NCBI GenBank assembly: GCA_030594795.1
Contig: JAUVEK010000068.1
Location: 1-7,205, forward strand
Length of the DNA stretch: 7,205 bases
Direction: 5' to 3'
From: Candidatus Nanohalarchaeota archaeon
GTDB lineage: Archaea; EX4484-52; B79-G9
Shown: positions 1-5,043 of the stretch, one piece after another
How the letters are laid out: each line of letters begins with the position of its first letter
How positions within the stretch are numbered: the first letter of the stretch is position 1
Notes under the pieces: model-generated
What the model saw: only the letters and a program-made list of their open reading frames with translations
Databases searched by the model: none
Told to the model about the DNA's origin: nothing
Made by a program: the position numbers and the translations under genes

Positions 1-13
1 AACGATGAGATAA

Positions 14-20
14 AGAGGAG
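14..20 (+). promoter_or_regulatory. Shine-Dalgarno-like AGAGGAG directly abutting an ATG
   Basis: The purine run AGAGGAG ends at base 20 and the only in-frame ATG near the N-terminus begins at 21, so there is no spacer where 5-9 bases are usual. An in-frame TGA at 6-8 prevents the frame from extending left. Either the ATG is used with poor spacing, or initiation is at a nearby rare codon such as ATT at 27. A TAA at 11-13 in another frame could be the end of an upstream gene. Confidence 0.45.
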
Positions 21-470
21 ATGGAAATTATATTCAAAGAAGGTTATGAGCGCGGTTTATTGTATCTGGTTTTTGTTATTTTTATTATAACTGAGATTTT
101 TGATGAATTTCTAGATTATACGTTGAGAGGTCCATCTATTATTCATTCTGTATTACAACTATCGCTTTTTATAATATTATTTATTGTTGTATCTAAACTG
201 TTCTCTATTTTTTATAAACAAAAAATAAACAGATTAATACCTGAAGAATTAATGGAAATATTAAAAATTATTAAAGAATCTGAAAGTAAAGGTGTTTTAA
301 TTAATCAAACAGATCTAAGGGCCAGATTAAAGATTACAAAACCAACCCTGAAGAAAAGATTAGGCAATCTGGTAGATTTACATTACATTAGTTTTGAAGT
401 AAGGGGAAATCATAAGTATCTTATCCTTACAGAGTTGGGTTATTCTATAGTCAAGGCACGAATTAATTGA
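21..470 (+). CDS. Membrane-anchored winged-helix (wHTH) transcriptional regulator
   Basis: A 149-residue protein with two hydrophobic segments (about residues 12-33 and 40-64) joined by a short loop, then a basic stretch (KQKINR) and a cytoplasmic winged-helix domain (about 74-147). In the domain, ITKPTLKKRLGNLVDLHYI looks like the helix-turn-helix with its recognition helix. The following strands around FEVRGNHKYLILTELGYSIV form a typical wing and closing helix. Two-TM proteins with a C-terminal wHTH are widespread in archaea and are thought to regulate transcription from the membrane, but the signal sensed is rarely known. No ligand-binding domain is visible. It reads in the same direction as the CBS and Kef genes but is separated from them by 260 bases, so it is probably its own unit. 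The target genes cannot be read from the sequence. The architecture is fairly certain; the role as a regulator of the neighbouring antiporter is only a guess. Confidence 0.8.
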   Translation: MEIIFKEGYERGLLYLVFVIFIITEIFDEFLDYTLRGPSIIHSVLQLSLFIILFIVVSKLFSIFYKQKINRLIPEELMEILKIIKESESKGVLINQTDLRARLKITKPTLKKRLGNLVDLHYISFEVRGNHKYLILTELGYSIVKARIN

Positions 471-495
471 GTGTCATCTCACTGGCGTTCGAAGC

Positions 496-553
496 TTTTC
501 AACTTCGTTGAAAATAATGCCTTGCCATATAGGTTAAGGCAAATTGGTTTTTT
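496..553 (+). terminator. Tandem hairpins followed by a T-run, likely end of the wHTH transcript
   Basis: The first hairpin is a perfect 8-bp stem, TTTTCAAC (496-503) with GTTGAAAA (507-514), closing a three-base loop. The second pairs TGCCTT (518-523) with AAGGCA (536-541) and extends inward through GCC/GGT with one bulged T around the loop ATATA. A run of six T follows at 548-553, which could act as an archaeal-type termination signal. CGAAG (490-494) could alternatively pair with CTTCG (503-507), competing with the first stem. It lies 26 bases after the stop codon of the regulator, where a terminator is expected. Regulatory use of the alternative fold is speculation. Confidence 0.45.
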
Positions 554-682
554 GGTGATGTTTGCTCATTTATTTCATGCCTTCACTATATCATCAGATA
601 GTTTACCTTCTTTTTACCTTATTTTTTCTAGTTTTATATTCCTCATTTAAATATGCCATCTTCTATAGGATTTTAGTATTTA

Positions 683-701
683 GGGAGATGCGTATAAAAA
701 A
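683..701 (+). promoter_or_regulatory. Candidate BRE/TATA promoter for the CBS-Kef operon
   Basis: A purine-rich GGGAGATG is followed by TATAAAAAA at 693-701, resembling an archaeal BRE plus TATA box. Transcription would begin roughly 25 bases downstream, near 720, only about 10 bases before the ATG at 731. That would place the 5' end at or inside the Shine-Dalgarno sequence at 716-722, so either the true start is slightly upstream or another box is used. Sequence-only prediction. Confidence 0.4.
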
Positions 702-730
702 AGAGATATTCGGCTAAGGAGATAAAGCAA

Positions 731-1228
731 ATGGAGCTAACAGATTCAATCAGAAAACTAAGAGAAGAGGAAGTTATAACGATTTCTGAAACTGAAAGTA
801 TAAGAAAGCTAACTGCAAAAGATGCCATGATTAAAGCGGTGTTTGTTTGTCAGGATGATGATGTGGGTAGAATAATAAAAAAACTAAAGAGCGAGGATAC
901 AAACGTTTGTATGGTGGTTACAAAGGACAAGAGATTTGTAGGAGAAATCAGTAATGAGGACTTGATTAAATTATTTTTGCATCAAGTAAGATATGAACCA
1001 CTTACAAAGATATTGAATATTGGTTACAGAAGAGAATTTTTGTATAAAAAAGCTAAAGAATTAGTAAATAAACATAAATCTACAGTAAACCTTGATACTC
1101 CCATCAATAAGGCAATAGAATTGGTATATAAAGAAGGTTTTCAGTATATCGCTGTTTTAGATAAAAACAAGAAAGTTATAGGTGTTGTAACACCGAGCAG
1201 CATACTTAATTTATTACGGAATTATTAA
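731..1228 (+). CDS. Stand-alone tandem CBS-domain protein
   Basis: A 165-residue soluble protein made almost wholly of a CBS pair (Bateman module). CBS1 spans about residues 29-83 (AKDAM start, then VVTKDKRFVGEISNEDLIKL). CBS2 spans about 108-163 (KSTVNLDTPINKAIEL, then IAVLDKNKKVIGVVTPSSIL). The hydrophobic strand - G-x-[IV] - [ST]-x-x-[DS]-[IL] ending of each half is the usual CBS signature. Known CBS pairs bind adenine nucleotides or S-adenosylmethionine in the cleft between the halves and regulate a partner protein. No catalytic or DNA-binding domain is attached; the first 28 residues are charged and could be a linker. The start is well supported by AAGGAGA at 716-722, eight bases before the ATG. 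The Kef antiporter begins 37 bases downstream, so co-transcription and a regulatory link to the antiporter are plausible but unproven. Confidence 0.85.
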   Translation: MELTDSIRKLREEEVITISETESIRKLTAKDAMIKAVFVCQDDDVGRIIKKLKSEDTNVCMVVTKDKRFVGEISNEDLIKLFLHQVRYEPLTKILNIGYRREFLYKKAKELVNKHKSTVNLDTPINKAIELVYKEGFQYIAVLDKNKKVIGVVTPSSILNLLRNY

Positions 1229-1265
1229 ATTAAATAAGTATTAAATCAAATGCAAGTGAGATAGA

Positions 1266-2978
1266 ATGGAAGTATTTATTGAACTAAGTGCAATCTTAAT
1301 TCTAGCAGTTATAATTTCAGGAATAATGTATTTTTTCAGGCAACCTCTAATAATTGGTTATATTCTGACAGGGATAATAGCAGGTCCGGTTGTTCTTAAT
1401 GTTGTTCAATCTGCAGATACCCTTACAACCTTTGCTCAAATTGGAATAGCATTTCTTTTGTTCATGGTTGGATTGAACCTGAATCCCCGGATAATCCGGG
1501 ATGTTGGCAAAACGTCCTTAGTTACTGGCATTTGCCAAGTCCTCTTCACGTCTCTTATTGGATTTGTTATCGGAAAACTGTTAGGTTTTTCAAATATCAT
1601 TTCGATTTATGTTGCTATTGCTGTTTCTTTTAGCAGTACAATCATAATTATGAAACTTCTGTCAGATAAGAGAGATCTTGAGACACTTTATGGAAGAATT
1701 GCTATGGGCTTTCTTATAGTACAGGATTTAATCGCTATATTCATCCTGATGTTAATATCTTCTATTAGTAGGGGAAATAACATGGCTGGACTGGCTGTTG
1801 AATCTATATTGAGCGGTATGGGTTTGCTAATAGTATTGACTATCATCAGTTTATACATTTTTCCTCCTTTAACCAGACTGGTTGCTAAATCACAAGAATT
1901 TTTGTTGCTTTTTTCTATTAGCTGGTGTTTTGCAATGGCATCTCTTTTTCACTATCTGAATTTTTCAATAGAGGCCGGAGCATTACTTGCAGGAATAACT
2001 TTATCAATGACTCCATATCATTATGAAATCAGTTCTAAAATGAAGCCTTTACGAGATTTTTTCCTTATACTATTTTTTATCCTGTTGGGTTCTCAGATGG
2101 TTTTTGCTAATATTTCTCAATATATTATCCCCTGCATTGTATTTTCATTGCTCATCCTTATAGGAAACCCTTTGATTGTGATGACTTTAATGGGACTGAT
2201 GGGTTACACTAAGAGGAACAGCTTTTTAGCGGGTCTTACTGTTGCACAGATCAGCGAATTTTCTTTAATCCTGATCGCATTAGGTGTTAAAGTGGGTCAC
2301 TTAACAAATGAAATTGTTTCTTTGATAACATTCATAGCTTTAATAACCATTGCAGGCTCTACATATATGATATCTTATTCAAATAAGCTGTATGGTTACC
2401 TGTCGAAATATCTCACTTTATTTGAAAGAAAAGGAAAAAAAATTGATGAACATAAGTACCATAAAGATGGTAATTATGATATAATACTTTTCGGGCATGA
2501 CGAGATTGGTTTTGACATTACGACTTCATTAAAAAAAATAAAGAAGGAATTCCTTATAATAGACTATGACCCCGAAGTTATTGTAAATCTATCCCGGCAG
2601 GGATATGATTGTAAATATGGGGATGTAAATGATACAGAACTTCTTGATGACTTGAATTTTTCAAAAGTGAAAATGGTTATTTCGACGATACCCGTGATAT
2701 ACACGAATCTATTGTTGATTAATAAGATAAAAGAAGCTAATAAAGAAGCCATTATTGCTGTTGTTTCTCATCAGATTGATGGTGCTTTAAAACTCTATGA
2801 TGCAGGAGCGACTTATGTCATAATGCCTCATTTTTTAGGCGGATGCCATGCATCAACAATGATTGAAAGTAATCAGTTAAGCCTTAGCGGATTCCTGAAG
2901 GAAAAGGTCGCCCATATTGAGAATTTGAAACTGCGAAAAGAAATGGGTCATGAACATCCGAGATATGAACATCATTAG
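1266..2978 (+). CDS. Kef-type monovalent cation/proton antiporter (CPA2) with C-terminal TrkA-N/RCK domain
   Basis: A 570-residue integral membrane protein. Residues 1-385 form a dozen or so hydrophobic helices of the Na+/H+ exchanger (CPA2) fold. Family landmarks are SFSST followed by KLLSD (121-134), the QDL motif with its conserved Asp (153-155), and QISEFSLI (328-335). Residues about 403-530 are a Rossmann TrkA-N domain: IILFGHDEIG (406-415), the acidic end of strand 2 (D433), YGDVND (451-456) and VISTIP (471-476). The tail ends HIENLKLRKEMGHEHP, as in other Kef homologues. Such proteins exchange K+ or Na+ for protons across the cytoplasmic membrane, gated by nucleotide binding to the RCK domain. 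The glycine loop reads GHDEIG, not the textbook GxGxxG; variants at the middle position occur in this family. GTGA at 1256-1259 is a modest ribosome-binding site. It probably forms an operon with the CBS protein upstream. The ion carried cannot be read from the sequence. Confidence 0.92.
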   Translation: MEVFIELSAILILAVIISGIMYFFRQPLIIGYILTGIIAGPVVLNVVQSADTLTTFAQIGIAFLLFMVGLNLNPRIIRDVGKTSLVTGICQVLFTSLIGFVIGKLLGFSNIISIYVAIAVSFSSTIIIMKLLSDKRDLETLYGRIAMGFLIVQDLIAIFILMLISSISRGNNMAGLAVESILSGMGLLIVLTIISLYIFPPLTRLVAKSQEFLLLFSISWCFAMASLFHYLNFSIEAGALLAGITLSMTPYHYEISSKMKPLRDFFLILFFILLGSQMVFANISQYIIPCIVFSLLILIGNPLIVMTLMGLMGYTKRNSFLAGLTVAQISEFSLILIALGVKVGHLTNEIVSLITFIALITIAGSTYMISYSNKLYGYLSKYLTLFERKGKKIDEHKYHKDGNYDIILFGHDEIGFDITTSLKKIKKEFLIIDYDPEVIVNLSRQGYDCKYGDVNDTELLDDLNFSKVKMVISTIPVIYTNLLLINKIKEANKEAIIAVVSHQIDGALKLYDAGATYVIMPHFLGGCHASTMIESNQLSLSGFLKEKVAHIENLKLRKEMGHEHPRYEHH

Positions 2979-3005
2979 ATGTATTGGATGTGTTCAATTT
3001 TATAA

Positions 3006-3353
3006 TATTCTATTATTGGTCAGGAACTCCTCCTCAAGAAAAGAAATGGAAATTTTATTGGATATGTCGATAGATTGGTGTTTCTTGTGGATATTAGCCT
3101 TGATAAGTGTCTTTATCGCGGGCAGTACCGGCATTTTCTTAGGAGAAGGACCATTGATATTTTGTTTGTGCTGCCGCTTTTTAGGACAGTAAGGATGTTT
3201 GAAGCAGTGCCGTTTTTGGGCAGGGCTTTTCGGGGTTTGCATGCGATGCAGCATGTGGCGTATATTGACAATATGTTGTTTTTTGAGCTTGGGAGGGCAG
3301 GGCATATTGCGAAATACGTGAAGTATGCTTATCCTGCGGTCTTGAGGAAATAA
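3006..3353 (+). pseudogene. N-terminally truncated voltage-sensor-like membrane protein
   Basis: An open frame of 115 codons between a TAA at 3003 and a TAA at 3351 with no ATG until 3195; only TTG (3075), GTG (3078) or ATT codons could start it earlier, and none has a clear ribosome-binding site. Counting from 3006, residues 20-37 (YVDRLVFLVDISLDKCLY) look like an S2-type helix. FLRRRTIDILFVLPLF (44-59) looks like the S2-S3 linker and S3 of voltage-sensor domains (FLR...IDIL..LP). FRTVRMF and GRAFRGL (59-78) carry spaced arginines suggestive of S4. The first helix and N-terminus are missing, and only 27 bases separate the frame from the Kef stop codon. It ends two bases from the convergent TatD stop. 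The simplest reading is a remnant whose 5' end was lost when the Kef block was joined here; a short functional protein from a rare start codon remains possible. The family call is by motif impression only. Confidence 0.45.
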
Positions 3354-3355
3354 GG

Positions 3356-4108
3356 TCACTTGATGTTGAAGAATTTTTTTGCGTTCTGTGTTGTGGCTTT
3401 ATCGACTTCTTCTGCGTCGAGATTTTTTATCTGCGCGATTCTTGCTATTACTTTTTCGACGCTTGTCGGCTCGTTTCTTTGCCTGTTTTCGCCGAACCAC
3501 GGGGCGTCTGTCTCGAGCATGATTTTGTCCAGGGGCATATCTCTGCATATTTTTTTGTGTTTTTTTGAGCGGAGGAGGATTGGCCCGAAGGAGATGTTGT
3601 AGTTGTTTTTGATGATCCTTGGAACCAGCTGGTTTGCGCCCCAGAGATGGAGAAGCACCTGCTTTGCTTCGGTTTCTTCGAGGATGTCAAGTGTGTCCTC
3701 GTGGGCGTCGCGGGAGTGGATCACTATTGGTTTTTCAAGTTCTTTTGCAAGGGCTATGAACTCTTTGAACATTTGTTTTTGTTTTTCCCTGAATTCCTGC
3801 TCTTTTGTCCAGAAATAGTCCAGCCCGATTTCGCCTACTGCTGATATGTCTTTCTGGTTATCTTTTATTTTTTGTATCAACTGCTGTTTGTCTTTAGGTT
3901 TTAGTTCTTTTATGTATTCGGGGTGGAGGCCTATGCAGATGTATATGAAGTTTGGGTGCTGTTTTTTTAGTGAGAGGGTCAGGTCGAAGTCGCGCGGGTG
4001 GGCGCATGAGGTTACTACTGCGTCCATTTTTTTTTTGCATCTTTTTATGACTTCGTCCCTGTCAGGATTGTAGTCTTTTTGCTCGAGGTGGCAGTGTACG
4101 TCTATCAT
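3356..4108 (-). CDS. tatD: TatD-family metal-dependent hydrolase/deoxyribonuclease
   Basis: A 250-residue amidohydrolase-fold protein of normal length for the TatD family. The metal-site residues are all in place: HxH in MIDVHCHL (H5, H7), the bridging Glu in VGEIGLDYF (E93), IHSRDAHED (H131), LHLWGA (H154) and ETDAPWF (D201). IGLHPEY (59-65) is the usual second-strand signature. TatD enzymes are cytoplasmic 3'-5' exonucleases or endonucleases linked to DNA repair and DNA turnover. The fourth ligand region reads HLWGA, whereas HCFSG is common in bacteria, but the histidine is kept. The start at 4108 fits a TATA-like box 24-32 bases upstream and the absence of a Shine-Dalgarno site, suggesting a leaderless mRNA. 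The coding strand has a run of ten A at residues 25-28 (CKKKM), a possible slippage site. It is convergent with the truncated gene, with a two-base gap, and downstream of uppP on the same strand. Exact substrate is not predictable. Confidence 0.92.
   Translation of the reverse strand: MIDVHCHLEQKDYNPDRDEVIKRCKKKMDAVVTSCAHPRDFDLTLSLKKQHPNFIYICIGLHPEYIKELKPKDKQQLIQKIKDNQKDISAVGEIGLDYFWTKEQEFREKQKQMFKEFIALAKELEKPIVIHSRDAHEDTLDILEETEAKQVLLHLWGANQLVPRIIKNNYNISFGPILLRSKKHKKICRDMPLDKIMLETDAPWFGENRQRNEPTSVEKVIARIAQIKNLDAEEVDKATTQNAKKFFNIK
4027..4036 (-). repeat. Ten-base A-run (coding strand) within tatD
   Basis: The plus strand shows ten consecutive T, so the minus-strand gene reads TGC followed by ten A and TGG (Cys-Lys-Lys-Lys-Met). 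Runs this long are prone to polymerase slippage and to sequencing or assembly indels. Here the reading frame is intact on both sides and matches the TatD family, so the length given is in phase. Confidence 0.9.
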
Positions 4109-4131
4109 AGGGTGTTTATTAGGATGTGGAG

Positions 4132-4140
4132 ATATTTATT
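4132..4140 (-). promoter_or_regulatory. TATA-like box for a leaderless tatD transcript
   Basis: On the minus strand the sequence AATAAATAT lies 24-32 bases upstream of the tatD start codon at 4108, in the 43-base gap after uppP. In archaea a TATA box centred about 26-28 bases before the transcription start is standard, so transcription would begin at or beside the ATG. No GGAGG-like site precedes the ATG, in keeping with leaderless initiation. Confidence 0.6.
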
Positions 4141-4151
4141 CTTTTTGTGGG

Positions 4152-4967
4152 TTACAGGGTCAGGATGTATGGTATGAGGCTCAGGATTCCCAGGAGTATG
4201 CAGAATTTCCAGAAGCGGATTTTTTGTGCGAATCTGATGAGGGCGCCTATTGTCAGGTAGCCGACTGCGAAGGATGTTGTGATTGCGATGAGTGAGTTCG
4301 TATCTATTGTGATTTTGTTCATTAGCCCCAGTCCTATTTCAGCTGCGAAGACCGCGGGTATGCTCATGAGGAAACTGAGTTTTAGCGCCTTCTTTGCGTC
4401 GTATCTACGTAATAGCAGTCCGGATGTTGTGAGGCCGGACCTTGACAGGCCGGGCATGGCTGAGAACCCCTGTAATACCCCTACAATTATGCTGTCTGCT
4501 ATTGTTATTTTTTTTTCTGTGATGTTTTTTTTATGTGTCTTTTTTTGAAGGAGTCCTGTCAGGATCAGGAGGATTCCTATAAGTGCTGTTGCCTCTGTTC
4601 CGCTGAAGTTTAGCTTGTTCAGGCTGTACATGAGTATCGGGAAGCCGACTATTGCTGTTGCTGCTGTGGAGATTATCAGGAATGTTGTGGTTTTATCGAT
4701 ATCTGTATTGAGTTTACGTTGGTTGATGTATGCAGGTATGTTTTTTAGTATGGATATAATGTCTTTTCTGAAATAGAGGGCTGCTGCAAGGAGTGTTCCT
4801 GTGTGGAGCCAGATGGAGATGGGAATCGCTTCCTGCAGGGTATGGTTTTTTGCTATCAGGTAGAGCGAGGTCATGCCTTCGCTGCTTACCGGCAGCCATT
4901 CGAATATGCCCTGGATTATGCCGAGTATTATTGCGTCTGTTGTGTTCATTTTTTTCACTTTCCCCAT
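4152..4967 (-). CDS. uppP: Undecaprenyl-diphosphatase-like membrane protein (UppP/BacA family, archaeal variant)
   Basis: A 271-residue multi-pass membrane protein of the UppP/BacA family, which removes a phosphate from polyprenyl diphosphate to recycle the lipid carrier for cell-envelope glycans. In archaea the likely substrate is a C55-C60 polyprenyl or dolichyl diphosphate (inference). The two family motifs are present: IIQGIFEWLPVSSEG (17-31) and MPGLSRSGLTTSGLLL (171-186), the latter with the conserved Arg (R176). By alignment to E. coli BacA as I recall it, E21 is kept (E23), but E17 is Gln (Q19) and H30 is Met (M32), so the catalytic set is incomplete or different. The first ATG (4967) lacks a ribosome-binding site. 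The second ATG at 4949 (MNTTDAIILG) has GTGA five bases upstream and gives 265 residues; it may be the true start. It lies 77 bases downstream of pyrC on the same strand. Family membership is firm; activity is less certain. Confidence 0.88.
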   Translation of the reverse strand: MGKVKKMNTTDAIILGIIQGIFEWLPVSSEGMTSLYLIAKNHTLQEAIPISIWLHTGTLLAAALYFRKDIISILKNIPAYINQRKLNTDIDKTTTFLIISTAATAIVGFPILMYSLNKLNFSGTEATALIGILLILTGLLQKKTHKKNITEKKITIADSIIVGVLQGFSAMPGLSRSGLTTSGLLLRRYDAKKALKLSFLMSIPAVFAAEIGLGLMNKITIDTNSLIAITTSFAVGYLTIGALIRFAQKIRFWKFCILLGILSLIPYILTL

Positions 4968-5043
4968 TGGTTCTTTGGGTTAATCCATCCTCGAGCCCCC
5001 ACCCGCCCGATTAGTGGTTAATTTTGATTTCCTGCCTGTCCGG
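4968..5043 (-). promoter_or_regulatory. Intergenic leader of uppP with a weak TATA candidate
   Basis: The gap between pyrC and uppP contains an AT-rich stretch at 5016-5030 (minus strand AAATCAAAATTAACC), then a G-rich segment (5000-4990) and GAGGATGG. The AT-rich stretch is a weak TATA candidate and would give a leader of about 30 bases before the ATG at 4967. It matches consensus less well than the boxes for tatD and pyrC, so read-through from pyrC is an equal possibility. Confidence 0.25.

Larger units (their letters stand above)
471..730. other. AT-rich intergenic region with hairpins and a candidate promoter
   Basis: This 260-base gap holds two adjacent hairpins and a T-run near its left end (496-553) and a TATA-like box near its right end (693-701). 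Between them, 554-680 is T-rich with no convincing gene. A 30-codon plus-strand frame (558-650) and an 18-codon minus-strand frame (603-659) are present but too short and compositionally biased to call. I see no tRNA-like cloverleaf and no riboswitch that I recognise. Confidence 0.6.

Noticed and set aside
558..650. Plus-strand 30-codon frame in the 471-730 gap encoding a hydrophobic peptide, with GGTG just before the ATG.
   Set aside because: T-rich sequence gives hydrophobic codons by chance; spacing of the putative ribosome site is wrong and no family resemblance is seen.
603..659. Minus-strand 18-codon basic frame (MAYLNEEYKTRKNKVKRR).
   Set aside because: Too short, no ribosome-binding site, and an in-frame stop close upstream; could be a remnant but nothing supports it.
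2950..3192. Plus-strand 80-codon frame overlapping the end of the Kef gene.
   Set aside because: Begins inside the Kef gene and runs out of frame with the voltage-sensor-like reading, which has the better protein features.
3000..3359. Minus-strand 119-codon frame rich in Lys, His, Pro and Gln.
   Set aside because: Antisense shadow of the truncated plus-strand gene; composition is typical of a reverse complement, and it overlaps the end of tatD.
3360..4073. Several plus-strand frames of 65-80 codons opposite tatD, rich in Phe, Ser and Cys.
   Set aside because: Shadows of a strongly supported TatD gene with complete metal ligands.
4980..4988. Minus-strand minimal upstream frame ATG-GAT-TAA preceded by GAGG in the uppP leader.
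   Set aside because: A two-codon frame is easily chance; no evidence that it is translated or regulatory.
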